Shown: positions 35,936-45,898, counted from the stretch's first letter. The stretch: DNA of 64,000 nt from Cohnella rhizoplanae (GCF_948329515.1 NZ_CAOJCN010000003.1:124001-188000), one strand, 5' to 3'. Notes: generated from the sequence alone by a model not told the origin. Translations and numbers: made by a program.

Positions 35936-37165
35936 ATGAACCTGCTCGACGAAGCATACCAACAGTCCATTCTTGTCGTAGAACGATGCATGCATGCCAT
36001 CGGCGCCAAGGCGTCCGCCTTGTCCGAAGGGTACAACCAGGTCTTCGCCAGGGACAGCATCATCACGTTCCTGGGCGCCTCTTTCATTGAAAATCAGGCA
36101 TTCCAGGGTGCCTTCAGGATAACGCTCGAAACCCTCTCGAAGTACCAATCCAAGCTAGGCATGATTCCCTTGTCCGTCGACGTCGATCGCCCGGCGATCG
36201 AACCGAACCAGGGCGCGGTTGACAGCAACCCCTGGTACATTATCGGCCATAGCGTCTACTATGCGCGCTACAAGGATTTGCCTTTTCTGAAAAGCCATCT
36301 GGACTCGATCAAGAAAGCGATGCTGTGGCTCGAATACCAGGACAGCAACAACTGCGGACTGCTGGAGGTTCAGGAGGCGGCGGACTGGGGCGATCTGTAT
36401 GCGAACCGGGGCAACATTTTGTACGACAATGTCCTCTACTACAAGGCGCTCGTCGAATACGCCAAGATTCTGGAGCTGTGCGGGGAGAACGGAGAGGCAT
36501 ACCGCCTGCAGGCGGAAGACGTGAAGTTAAAGCTGAATCTGCTGCTCTGGCCTGGGGACGTCGAGGAAAAAACGAGAATCGTGAACGAGCGGGGCTACAG
36601 CCAGGAGTGGCTGCGGATTATCCGGATGAGCACCGAATTGTACTGGTTCGGCAAGTTTTATCTTCCTTATGCTTCCTTCCGCGATTTCGGCTATCACTGC
36701 GACGCGCTCGGCAACAGCTTGGCGATTCTGTTCGGCGTCGCGGACCAAGCCAAGGCGGACACGATCATCGACCACTTCGTCCAGACGGGCATGAACAAGC
36801 CTTACCCGATCATGGCGAACTATCCGCCGATCATGCCCGGCGACAAGGACTGGCGCGAGTATTATCGCAACGCGCATCTGAACCTGCAATACCAGTACCA
36901 CAACGGCGGCATCTGGCCTTTTATCGGCGGCTTCTACGTCGCGGCGCTCATGAAGGCGGGAAGGAAGGAATTCGCCAAAAAAGAGCTTGAAAATCTGGCA
37001 AGAGCGAACAGCGTCGGTAAACGGTTCGAATGGGAGTTTAACGAATGGCTCAACGGGAGAAGCGGCATGCCGTCCGGCATGGCCTACCAGGCTTGGTCCG
37101 CGGGCATGTACATATTCGCCTATCGGTCCGTCATCGACGAGGATTCGTTTATCCGCTCTCTCTGA
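35936..37165 (+). CDS. (alpha/alpha)6-barrel glycosidase, GH100-like
   Basis: A 409-residue protein without signal peptide. The pattern GYNQVFARDSIITFLGASF, GMIPLSVDVDRPAIEPNQGAVDSNPWYI, EAADWGDLYANRG and YQYHNGGIWPFIGGFYVAAL resembles neutral/alkaline invertases (GH100) and related glycogen-debranching-like barrels. The Asp in FARDS and the Glu/Asp in EAADWGD are the candidate catalytic acids. Substrate assignment as sucrose-like is uncertain; location in a rhamnosidase operon suggests an imported oligosaccharide. Confidence 0.75.
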   Translation: MNLLDEAYQQSILVVERCMHAIGAKASALSEGYNQVFARDSIITFLGASFIENQAFQGAFRITLETLSKYQSKLGMIPLSVDVDRPAIEPNQGAVDSNPWYIIGHSVYYARYKDLPFLKSHLDSIKKAMLWLEYQDSNNCGLLEVQEAADWGDLYANRGNILYDNVLYYKALVEYAKILELCGENGEAYRLQAEDVKLKLNLLLWPGDVEEKTRIVNERGYSQEWLRIIRMSTELYWFGKFYLPYASFRDFGYHCDALGNSLAILFGVADQAKADTIIDHFVQTGMNKPYPIMANYPPIMPGDKDWREYYRNAHLNLQYQYHNGGIWPFIGGFYVAALMKAGRKEFAKKELENLARANSVGKRFEWEFNEWLNGRSGMPSGMAYQAWSAGMYIFAYRSVIDEDSFIRSL

Positions 37166-37216
37166 TCTCTCTGTCTTCCTGCCATTCGGCATAAATCCAA
37201 CAAGCGGGGTTATAAC

Positions 37217-39757
37217 ATGAAGCTCACGAATCTAAGATGCGAATACCGGACCGCGCCTTTGGGCGTGGATAAACCGCGGCCCAAATTAAGCTGGGAAACG
37301 GAGAGCGCCGGGACGAATATGATCCAGGGGGCCTATCGGATCGTCGTCGCCTCGCGCCCTTCTCTGCTCGACGACGACGAAGGAGACCTCTGGGATAGCG
37401 GCAGGATCGAATCGAACGAGCAAAGCGCCGTGCGCTACGGCGGCTCCGAACTGAAGCCGAGAAGCCAGTATTGGTGGAAAGTCAAAATATGGGATCGATA
37501 CGGGAATGAGTCTTCGTGGAGCGAGACCGCCTGCTTCGAAACCGGCATGTTCGCATTCGCGGACTGGGGATGCGGCTGGCTCAACTGCGAATATCCCAAC
37601 AGTCCTACGGCCGTTTATTATGAACGCGCGGCGTTCGAAACGAAGCAAGGGGTCCGCATCGCGGCGGCAAGAGCGTATATCGGCGCGACCGGCAGCAAAG
37701 CGAATGCGTACGAGCTGCGGATCAACGGCTCCAAGGTCGGCGATGACCTGATCAGTCCCGGACAGACTCACTTCAGGCGGGGGATGTACCGCACGCACGA
37801 CGTGACGGGTCTTCTCGCCTCGGGGCCGAATGCCGTCGGCATTATGCATACGAGAAAGGTCATCTTCCGCCTCGACATCCGGTACGTCGACGGCACGACA
37901 GAGACGATCGTCTGCGACCACGCCTGGAAGCGGCTGAAGAAGGGTCCGTATGTCGCCTTGCGCTATGCGGGCGGCAGTATATCGGAAGGAAAGGGCGAGA
38001 CCTACGACGCCAGGCTCGAGCCCGTCGGTTGGGACCTGCCCGGTTACGACGACGCGGCTTGGGGCAGACCGATCCCGGATAGCGGGCCGCTGCTGCTGAC
38101 CGCGCAGCCGCAGCCTATCGTTTGCGCCGAAGAGATCCGGCCGGTATCCGTCTCCGGCGGCGGGAACTTTCCGTTTCTCGTCGATTTCGGCCAGAATCTG
38201 TTCGGCACCCTCAGCCTCGCCGTCAGCGGCCCGGCAGGGACCGCCGTCACCATCCGCTACGCGGAGTGCGTCCGGGCGGACGATACGATCGACACGGGCA
38301 CCACCGAAGCCGGTTGGCTGGCCGAACCGCAGCCGCATTACGACGAATACATTTTGCGAGGCGCGGGGGAGGAAGTCTACCAGCCGCGATTCTCTTGCCA
38401 TGGCTTCAGATACGCGGAGATCTCCGGCTACCCGGGCGAGTTGACCGCCGATCGGATCGTCGCCAAGGTCGTGCACAACGATATTTTGGACGGCTCGCGT
38501 TTTGAGTGCGGCAGCGAGCTGCTGAACAGGCTTCATCATTGCGCGGCCTGGTCGTTCCGAGGCAACCTCGTATCCGTCCCGATGGATTGCCCCACCCGGG
38601 AGAGACAGGGCTGGCTCGGCGACGCCCATTGTCATTCCGAGGCGGACTTTTTCAATTTCGATATGGCTGCATTCTATGAAAAATGGTTCGACGATATCGC
38701 CGACTGTCAGTTGGAGAACGGCATCATCCCCCTCATTTGCCCAAGCGAAGGCCATGAATACGCCCTCGATATCCCCTGGGTTTCCGCAGTCGTTTTTATT
38801 CCTTGGGAATATTACATGGCTTACGGCGACAAGTCGTTTCTGATCCAACATTATTCCATGATGAAAAAGTGCCTGAATGTCTTCAAGGACCGCCTGAACC
38901 GTGATGGGCTGCTGCAGGACAGCATTCTGTTCGGAGACTGGTTCGGCCAATCGAAGGATATCTCGAAGCCGTACCTGGCTAGCGCCTATTACTATAGGTG
39001 CCTCTATCTATTCTCGAAAATCGCCGAGGCAGTAGGGAACGGCGCCGATGCGGCAACCTATGCAGAGCTGGCCGGTCAAGTCGGAGAGGGCATCAATGCC
39101 GCTTATCTCAGGGAGGGCGGCTATTACGACAACAATTCGCAGACGGCCAATGCGCTGGCCCTGTACCTGGGGTTCGTGCCGGTTGCCGCTCGGGCGAATG
39201 TGCTGACCAGCCTGGCCGAGGATATAAGGTCCAGGCAGACGATGACGGTAGGGTGCCTGGGCGCTGAGGCGATCATGGCGGCGCTGGCGGAAGGCGGAAG
39301 AAACGATGTCGCGTACGAGCTCGCCACGAATACGCGCCAAGGCAGCTGGGGCTACTGGATCGAGGAATACGGCGCCACTACCGCGTTTGAGAGCTTCGCG
39401 GATAATCGGTCCTCCAATAACCACGCTTTTCTGATCGGCGGGCTCGATGCCTGGTTCTACAAGCATCTGGCCGGTATATCGCCGACGAAGCCGGGTTACG
39501 AAGCGGTAAAGATTAAGCCTTACTTTGCCCGGGATCTGACGCATGCAAGCGCGCAGGTCCGTACGGTCAGGGGCATGGTGCGATCCAGCTGGAGAAGGAC
39601 GGGCGCGGAGCTGGAGATGCAAATCTTGATTCCACCCAATTCCACGGCGGAAGTGTACGTACCGTCGGATGAGACGGGGACGAAATATAGGATTTATGAG
39701 GTCGGTTCCGGAGAACATCGATATACTACATCTTTCGCAGCGTTGGGGGGTGATTGA
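37217..39757 (+). CDS. Alpha-L-rhamnosidase (GH78)
   Basis: An 846-residue cytoplasmic enzyme. The N-terminal fibronectin-like and jelly-roll domains start with LRCEYRTAPLGVDKPRPKLSW (in parts). The central lectin-like region leads to the (alpha/alpha)6 catalytic domain with CPTRERQGWLGDAHCHSEAD, the typical GH78 segment carrying catalytic and substrate-binding Asp/Glu/Arg residues. The C-terminal beta-sandwich has GMVRSSWRR. It would release terminal rhamnose from imported oligosaccharides such as rhamnogalacturonan or flavonoid glycosides. Last cytoplasmic enzyme of the cluster before the secreted GH9 protein. Confidence 0.93.
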   Translation: MKLTNLRCEYRTAPLGVDKPRPKLSWETESAGTNMIQGAYRIVVASRPSLLDDDEGDLWDSGRIESNEQSAVRYGGSELKPRSQYWWKVKIWDRYGNESSWSETACFETGMFAFADWGCGWLNCEYPNSPTAVYYERAAFETKQGVRIAAARAYIGATGSKANAYELRINGSKVGDDLISPGQTHFRRGMYRTHDVTGLLASGPNAVGIMHTRKVIFRLDIRYVDGTTETIVCDHAWKRLKKGPYVALRYAGGSISEGKGETYDARLEPVGWDLPGYDDAAWGRPIPDSGPLLLTAQPQPIVCAEEIRPVSVSGGGNFPFLVDFGQNLFGTLSLAVSGPAGTAVTIRYAECVRADDTIDTGTTEAGWLAEPQPHYDEYILRGAGEEVYQPRFSCHGFRYAEISGYPGELTADRIVAKVVHNDILDGSRFECGSELLNRLHHCAAWSFRGNLVSVPMDCPTRERQGWLGDAHCHSEADFFNFDMAAFYEKWFDDIADCQLENGIIPLICPSEGHEYALDIPWVSAVVFIPWEYYMAYGDKSFLIQHYSMMKKCLNVFKDRLNRDGLLQDSILFGDWFGQSKDISKPYLASAYYYRCLYLFSKIAEAVGNGADAATYAELAGQVGEGINAAYLREGGYYDNNSQTANALALYLGFVPVAARANVLTSLAEDIRSRQTMTVGCLGAEAIMAALAEGGRNDVAYELATNTRQGSWGYWIEEYGATTAFESFADNRSSNNHAFLIGGLDAWFYKHLAGISPTKPGYEAVKIKPYFARDLTHASAQVRTVRGMVRSSWRRTGAELEMQILIPPNSTAEVYVPSDETGTKYRIYEVGSGEHRYTTSFAALGGD

Positions 39758-39832
39758 CTTTCGAAAATAACTGAAGTACCTATTCGTCGTCAGGGAACAG
39801 TCACGGAACCATTCTATCGAGGAGGCACTCAG

Positions 39833-42800
39833 ATGATGGTAAAGAATAGGCTTCGCAAAGCAATGATGATTGGGTTAACGGCAATTCTAATGGTAATTAC
39901 CTTTTCAACCGCATTCGGCGGACAGGCTTACGCGCTCAAGGAGCGCGCGCCGGTCGCGTACAATCCCCAAATCTCCCATGCGAACGTGCTGAATTCGCAG
40001 TGGATGGAATATGTGCTGGTCGACAACCCCTATGTCGACGCCAATGTAACCAATACGGATTACTACACGATTACGAGCGCGAACGATCCGAATTTCTCCG
40101 GCAACGGCGTCAAGCCGGTGCTGGTGAACTACCGGTATTTTCCCGAGCAGGCGCCGTACAACCCGACCATGTCGGGAAATATCGGGAAAATCCAGGTGTT
40201 CTACCGCGCTTACCTCAAGCTGCCTTCGTCCGTTAAGTTCCAGGAAGGCAAGGACTATACGCTGACGATCGATCCCGCGGTCGCGAGCGTCGGCGCTCTG
40301 AACTTTACGTTCAGCCTCAGCGAGCCGAACCTGATGATTCACACCAACCAGGTCGGCTACCCGGCGGAAGGGAAAAAGGTCGCTTACCTGAACCAATGGA
40401 CTGGGCAGGGGAGCATCGATTTCTCCGGCTACCCGAAGTTTTATATCGTGGCGGGGAGCGATGCGACCAGCGTCGGCAAAAGCGTCTACAGCGGAGACAT
40501 CCTCCCGCAAAGGGATCCGATAACGAACGCCATCGTCACGGACAGATGGACGAAAAGCGTCATCTATGAGATGGACTTCAGCACATTAAAAGCGGAAGGA
40601 AGCTATCGCCTCTACATCCCGGGGATCGGCGTATCCTATCCGTTCAAAATCGACAGCCTGATCTACAAAGACGAGATCGCGTATACGATCACGCGCGCCT
40701 TGTTCATGCAGCGCGACGACGCCGATGTCGGGCTTCCGGCCGCCAATACCCACTGGAACCGCCCGCCCGCGCATGAGGACGACGCGATCGACCAGGCCGA
40801 ATTCATTGACAACGGCGGGGACCTGGAAGAAGCGCGCGTCGACCTCACAGGCGGTCATATGGATGCCGGAGACCGGGGGAAATATCCGTATAATTCCGCC
40901 TATGTCGGCATCGATATGCTGCTCGGCGCCAAATATTTCCCCGAGCAGATCGAGGCGCTTGGCGAGTCGCTCGAGATCCCGGAGTCGGGCAACGGCGTTC
41001 CCGATTATCTGGACGAACTGGCGTACGAGCTCGACTGGTTGACGAAAGCGATCAATAATACGACTACCGACGGGACCTTGACGAATTACCTGCGGCCGCA
41101 GACGCCCGGCAAGCCGGATGAAGGGACGTATGAAACCGGGCAGCCGCTCACGGGCGCCGCGAACCGGTTCTTCTACAACCGGACGCAGGGACCGAACGTC
41201 GCGGAGACGCTGTTCGCCGCCGGCGTGCTGGCGCAGGCCTACAATACGCCGCTGATGCAAGAGCACCTCTCCGGCAAATCCAATGCCTATCTAAAGGCCG
41301 CGATCCGCGCGTTCAACGGCTTCAAGAAGCATTGGTACGAAAACCCCGAGGACCCCAGACGGGCACAGGACCCCGACTACCTCAAAACGAACACCTATTA
41401 TGACGTCAGCCAGGAAGGAATCCCTCACTCGTGGTCCAACGAGATGCTGCTGGCGGCCAGCGCGCTGCTCGTTGCCATGGGAGACCAGAATTACATTGAG
41501 GATCCGAGCGTTCCGGACAGTCGGATCACCGCGGACGAACTGCTGCTCTATATTCAGCAGGAGATGCCCAAGCGGCCGACCCAGTACGACACGTTCAAAC
41601 GCTATACCTGGGTTCTGGACCGCGCGTGGCTGGGCGTGTTCGTATCCATGTATGAAAACCCGCGTATCACCCCAGATCTCAGACAGTGGGCTTATAACTG
41701 TATCATCGATTTTGTGAATCGCGAGATGAATCACCAAACCCCGTTCGGCGCGTCGACGCAGGACGAAGGGTTCCCGGACCGGATCGGGTGGCGGTTTACG
41801 ACCTCGACGCTCATGCCGATCATCGTCGGCTACGGCCTGACCGGCGACCAGCAATACCTGGATCGTATTCAACAGACCTGGGACTATACGCTGGGCAGCA
41901 ATGCCGTCAGCCGTTCGTTCATCACGGGGCTGGGCGATCCGCAGCGGGAGCCGCGGTGGTTCGTCAACGAGATCAACCAGTACCAGCATGTTCAGAACAA
42001 GCTGGGAAATGGCGGCTGGATCGAGCCGCCGCCGGGTCTGCCGAACTCGGACATTCAGAGCGCCAAGTATCCGTCCTGGTTCAGCGATACGTGGAATACG
42101 GACGCGAAAACGAAGGCATTCCCGCGGTACGAAGATCATGCGGTTATGTATCGTTATACGGACTCCTGGAATACGCAAAACGAATACTCGGTCAACATCC
42201 TGTCGGCCAACGCGGCGAGCATGCTGCCGCTTATTCCGGTAGAGACGCATGCGCTTAGCGTCAACTCGGTCTACGGGGACGTCTTGCCGGCAGGCGGAAC
42301 GTACACGAAGGGCATGCAGCTGAACCTGACGGCCAAAGGACACGTCGGCTACAAGTTCACGCATTGGAGCGGCGATATCGGCGGTGTCGACAGCTCCAGC
42401 AGCTCGATCCCGATCACGATGGACGAGGACCGGGAGATCGTGGCTAATTACGAAGAGGTCGAGGTGCGCACGCTCACGGCCACCGCCCAGACCGGCGGCA
42501 CGGTGCAGCAGGATCATGCGGACGGCAGATACAGCGACGGCGACGTCGCCAACTTGACCGCCGTACCGGCCTACGGCTATAAGTTTGTCCGCTGGGAAGG
42601 GCAATTGACGAGCGATCAGCCTTCCGAACAGGTCACGATGACGGACGACTTCAGCGTCCATGCCGTGTTCGAAGAGCTGCCGCGACATACGCTGACGACC
42701 GTAGCGGATCCGATTCAAGGCTCCGTGAAGGTCAATCCCTCCAAATCGAATTATGTCCATGGAGACGAGGTCATCCTGACAGCCGTGGACAAATTCGGGT

Positions 42801-45694
42801 ATCGCTTCGACGGCTGGACCGAAGTGAACAATGAAACCGAAGATCAAACGACGTATGAAGAGAATCCTGCGATCGTAATCGTCGACGCGCCCAAGCAGGT
42901 AACGGCGAACTTCATCGCCGTGCCGAAATACGCGCTTGCCGTCGAGACGCAGGAAGGCGGCACGGTCAAGGCGACCGCCGACCATCCGGCGAACGCGTCA
43001 GGTACGCTCTACGAGGAAGGCACGAAGGCGACGTTGACCGCGACAGCCCAGCCGGGCTATCTGTTCACGGGCTGGACCGGCGCCGTCACGAGCAGCGCCA
43101 ACCCGCTCGAGATCCCCATGAACGGGAACAAGGCGATCACTGCCAACTTCAAGCCGGCCAACGCCTTGATGAGCGTGGATATCTCTCCGCCGGGAACGCC
43201 CGGCGCCACTTCGGTCAGCGGCGACGTCTATACGCTGACGACGACCGGCAACCAATTCGCGCAAGCGCCCGACAGCTTCCGGTATATGCTGCGGCCCGGA
43301 CTTAAGGGCAACGCCGTGTTTACGGCGAAGCTCGATTCGCTGACGGCGAGCGGCACAGCCGCGGATGCCGTTGCCGGCATTCAGATTCGCTCATCGCTCG
43401 CGAGCGGTGCCCAATACGCCGCCATTATGGTGAAGAACGGCAAGCTGATCGTGCAGTCCAGAAAGGGCGGCGACTGGTACAGCACGGAAAAGACGATCGA
43501 CAACGTGACCTCGCCCGTATGGTTGCGTATCGAGCGTACGATCAACCGGGACATTACGCTATCCTGGTCCAATGACGGTATCGTCTGGAATACCCCCGTT
43601 AAAGTCACGATCTGGGATTGGGACAATGCCAACCTGGAGCTGACCATCGGCTTGTTCGCTTCAGCGGGTCCGACCGGCGGTACGGCGACCGCGCAGTTCA
43701 GCCACGTGAGCTGGCCGGACATGCGCACGCTGACCGTGAACGCGAACGGACATGGCGCGGTATCGGCGGCGTCCGGCTTGTACGTGGCCGACTCCAAGGT
43801 GAAGTTAACCGCGCTGCCCGAATTGAATTACACGTTCACCGGATGGTCGGGCGCGCTTGAAGGCAGAGTGAACCCCGCATACTTGAAGATGGACGGCGAC
43901 AAAACGGTCACGGCCTCCTTCGACGACATGCCGGAAGTGTGCATGCTGACCGTACAGCCGACGACAGGGGGGACGATCGAGATCGATCCCGCTTCGGCGG
44001 ACGGCGGTTATGCGCCGTATACCGTAGTCACGGTCACGGCCAAACCGGCGCTAGGCTACCGCTTCGTGCATTGGGAAGGGGACCTGATCGGGACCACGTC
44101 GGAGACCGCCACGCTGATCATGGACGGCCACAAGACGATATCGGCCAAGTTCGCGTCGTACAAGGACGCGGATATCGGGACGACGTTCGCGGGCAGTACG
44201 GTGGACGATGCGGAAGGCGTCACGATCAAGGCATCCGGTCAGACCGTCTGGGGGAGCAGCGACAGCTTTAGGTACACCTACCAGGACAACCTGAGCGGAG
44301 ACAGCGCGATCGTGGCCAAGGTCACCGATTTTGCGGCGACGGCCGGCGATGCCAGGGCGGGCGTCATGATCCGGCAGAGCACCGCCGCGAACAGCAATTA
44401 CCAGGGCATTTTCATCTCGAAGGATAAAAAAGTATACAGCCAGTACCGGGACGGGTCGTACGCGATTCGGGAATACCTCTCGGACGCGGCCGTTAACGGC
44501 GCCGTATGGCTGAAGGTCGAAAAGGTCGGCACGCGCCTGACGACCTATACCTCCGCCGACGGACAAAACTGGACGCAGCGGGGCTCGCGGACGATCGCTT
44601 CCTTCACAGGGGCGTACACGGCAGGTTTGGCCGTTACGGCCGGTCAGGACAGCAAGTTCGTCACCGCCAAGTTCGGGCAAGTCAACTGGCCGGCGGCGCC
44701 ATCGTACACGCTGCATACCGAAGCCGTTCATGGGACCGTATCGGCCGGACCTTCGGTTCCCGCCTATCCGGCGGGCTATGCCGTGACGTTGACGGCGACG
44801 GCCGACGAAGGCTACGTCTTCACCGGCTGGAGCGGCGACCTCAGCGGCAATGCCAACCCGGCGACGGTCACGATGAATGCCAATAAATCGATCACGGCAA
44901 ACTTCAGACTCGCGACAGATGTGTATACGCTGACGACCAACGCGGTTCACGGGACGATCGAGCGAAGCCCGGCCCAAGCTTCCTATCCGGCCGGCGCTTC
45001 GGTCACGCTGACCGCCGTGCCCGCCCAAGGCTATGCATTCATCGGCTGGAGCGGAGGCGGATTAACCGGCAGCGACGGCCCGGCTACCGTTATCATGGAT
45101 GATAATAAGACCGTCACCGCAAACTTCGTCGAAGTCAAATCGCCAACCAGTGCGGAGATCGGTACGAAGCTCGACGGCACGACTGCGCAATCCGGCGCAT
45201 CCGTGACGGTGACGGGGGCCGGCGCCAACATATGGGGACAGTCCGACAGCTTCCGCTATGTCCACCTTGGCAATCTGAGCGGAGACGTGACGATCGTAGC
45301 CAAGTTAGCAGGCGTCAGCGTCTCCGGCGCGAACGTCAACTCCAATACCAAGGTCGGCCTGATGATCCGCCAGAGCGTGGCCGCGGACAGCGCCTTCCAA
45401 GGCATCTTCACCGTCGGCGGAACCGAGATCAGCGGCATCTATCGCGATCAGACGAACGGATGGGCAGCTAAAAATACCGGCAGTACGACGGAGGGAACAT
45501 GGCCGATCTGGCTAAAGGTCGAAAAGATCGGAAATGTCATCAAGACCTACGCATCGGCTGACGGTGCGACCTGGACGGAGAAAAGCTCTCGGACGATTAC
45601 CTTCACCGGGAATTTCACGGCAGGTTTGGCCGTATCTTCGGGTACGGACTCCAAGCTGGCCGAAGCCGTCTTCAGTCAAGTGATTTGGCCGTAA
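39833..45694 (+). CDS. Secreted GH9 glycosidase with InlB-like repeats and three concanavalin-like modules
   Basis: A 1953-residue secreted protein. Signal peptide about 1-35 (IGLTAILMVITFSTAFGG core, cut near QAYA). A CelD_N Ig-like domain is at about 165-260 (IHTNQVGYPAEGKKVAYL). The GH9 (alpha/alpha)6 domain is at about 265-805, with nucleophile-activating Asp in GGHMDAGDRGKYPYN near 344-347 and the catalytic acid Glu in NTQNEYSVNILSANAAS near 783. The rest is four InlB-type B-repeats, ConA-like module 1, two repeats, module 2, two repeats, module 3; each ConA-like module contains DSFRY near its start. No LPXTG or SLH anchor is seen. Probable cell-wall polysaccharide endoglycosidase. Confidence 0.9.
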   Translation: MMVKNRLRKAMMIGLTAILMVITFSTAFGGQAYALKERAPVAYNPQISHANVLNSQWMEYVLVDNPYVDANVTNTDYYTITSANDPNFSGNGVKPVLVNYRYFPEQAPYNPTMSGNIGKIQVFYRAYLKLPSSVKFQEGKDYTLTIDPAVASVGALNFTFSLSEPNLMIHTNQVGYPAEGKKVAYLNQWTGQGSIDFSGYPKFYIVAGSDATSVGKSVYSGDILPQRDPITNAIVTDRWTKSVIYEMDFSTLKAEGSYRLYIPGIGVSYPFKIDSLIYKDEIAYTITRALFMQRDDADVGLPAANTHWNRPPAHEDDAIDQAEFIDNGGDLEEARVDLTGGHMDAGDRGKYPYNSAYVGIDMLLGAKYFPEQIEALGESLEIPESGNGVPDYLDELAYELDWLTKAINNTTTDGTLTNYLRPQTPGKPDEGTYETGQPLTGAANRFFYNRTQGPNVAETLFAAGVLAQAYNTPLMQEHLSGKSNAYLKAAIRAFNGFKKHWYENPEDPRRAQDPDYLKTNTYYDVSQEGIPHSWSNEMLLAASALLVAMGDQNYIEDPSVPDSRITADELLLYIQQEMPKRPTQYDTFKRYTWVLDRAWLGVFVSMYENPRITPDLRQWAYNCIIDFVNREMNHQTPFGASTQDEGFPDRIGWRFTTSTLMPIIVGYGLTGDQQYLDRIQQTWDYTLGSNAVSRSFITGLGDPQREPRWFVNEINQYQHVQNKLGNGGWIEPPPGLPNSDIQSAKYPSWFSDTWNTDAKTKAFPRYEDHAVMYRYTDSWNTQNEYSVNILSANAASMLPLIPVETHALSVNSVYGDVLPAGGTYTKGMQLNLTAKGHVGYKFTHWSGDIGGVDSSSSSIPITMDEDREIVANYEEVEVRTLTATAQTGGTVQQDHADGRYSDGDVANLTAVPAYGYKFVRWEGQLTSDQPSEQVTMTDDFSVHAVFEELPRHTLTTVADPIQGSVKVNPSKSNYVHGDEVILTAVDKFGYRFDGWTEVNNETEDQTTYEENPAIVIVDAPKQVTANFIAVPKYALAVETQEGGTVKATADHPANASGTLYEEGTKATLTATAQPGYLFTGWTGAVTSSANPLEIPMNGNKAITANFKPANALMSVDISPPGTPGATSVSGDVYTLTTTGNQFAQAPDSFRYMLRPGLKGNAVFTAKLDSLTASGTAADAVAGIQIRSSLASGAQYAAIMVKNGKLIVQSRKGGDWYSTEKTIDNVTSPVWLRIERTINRDITLSWSNDGIVWNTPVKVTIWDWDNANLELTIGLFASAGPTGGTATAQFSHVSWPDMRTLTVNANGHGAVSAASGLYVADSKVKLTALPELNYTFTGWSGALEGRVNPAYLKMDGDKTVTASFDDMPEVCMLTVQPTTGGTIEIDPASADGGYAPYTVVTVTAKPALGYRFVHWEGDLIGTTSETATLIMDGHKTISAKFASYKDADIGTTFAGSTVDDAEGVTIKASGQTVWGSSDSFRYTYQDNLSGDSAIVAKVTDFAATAGDARAGVMIRQSTAANSNYQGIFISKDKKVYSQYRDGSYAIREYLSDAAVNGAVWLKVEKVGTRLTTYTSADGQNWTQRGSRTIASFTGAYTAGLAVTAGQDSKFVTAKFGQVNWPAAPSYTLHTEAVHGTVSAGPSVPAYPAGYAVTLTATADEGYVFTGWSGDLSGNANPATVTMNANKSITANFRLATDVYTLTTNAVHGTIERSPAQASYPAGASVTLTAVPAQGYAFIGWSGGGLTGSDGPATVIMDDNKTVTANFVEVKSPTSAEIGTKLDGTTAQSGASVTVTGAGANIWGQSDSFRYVHLGNLSGDVTIVAKLAGVSVSGANVNSNTKVGLMIRQSVAADSAFQGIFTVGGTEISGIYRDQTNGWAAKNTGSTTEGTWPIWLKVEKIGNVIKTYASADGATWTEKSSRTITFTGNFTAGLAVSSGTDSKLAEAVFSQVIWP
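42247..45129 (+). repeat. Eight InlB-type B-repeats interrupted by two ConA-like modules
   Basis: Within the GH9 gene, eight units of about 70-80 residues share the pattern LT..A..GGTV....Y..G..V.LTA.p..GY.F..W.G......p....M...K.ItA.F. They lie at roughly 42247-43160 (four), 43720-44160 (two) and 44700-45129 (two). Sequence divergence between units shows old duplications, not recent ones. Confidence 0.85.
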
Positions 45695-45712
45695 TCGCAA
45701 GCTGAGCTTTTG

Positions 45713-45755
45713 ACAAGCTGACCTTGGCCCTGTGCCGGTGTCAGCTTGTTTTTTG
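45713..45755 (+). terminator. Intrinsic terminator after the GH9 gene
   Basis: ACAAGCTGACC pairs with GGTGTCAGCTTGT, followed by six T residues. Confidence 0.85.
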
Positions 45756-45793
45756 ATTTGCGGGGATGATCGGAAAGGCTTAAAGCGCCTTGA

Positions 45794-45898
45794 AAAATGA
45801 CCCGGTTCAAGTTCCTCGTTCAACCAGTCTTCTCTCTCGGCAAAAATATTATTCTGCGTTAGGATGATCCCGTTCCGCCCGGCGAGTCGTTTCATTTG
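45794..45898 (-). pseudogene. Remnant of an XRE-type regulator C-terminus
   Basis: The minus strand encodes [12 protein letters not shown], then a Q and E/W-containing stretch, then DWLNEELEPGHF. This lines up with the C-terminus of the XRE-family protein at 55296-55967 (QMNRLAKRSGII ... AWLTEELDPGPLF): about 19 of 35 residues are identical, with clear similarity at the base level too. No HTH or start belonging to it is present. It overlaps the last 50 bases of the NUDIX-DUF4406 gene in another frame, so that gene's C-terminal tail appears to be made from this debris. Confidence 0.7.

Noticed and set aside
41291..42985. Long minus-strand open frame (564 codons) opposite the GH9 gene.
   Set aside because: Arg-rich, low-complexity product with no family pattern; a GC-biased shadow of the real gene. 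The same holds for the long antisense frames at 7818-9476, 9843-11606, 33339-35195 and 37286-38950.
42247..45129. Repeated segments considered as a CRISPR-like or tandem DNA repeat array.
   Set aside because: Repeats are 70-80 codons, divergent at the base level and in frame with the GH9 protein; they are protein-domain repeats.
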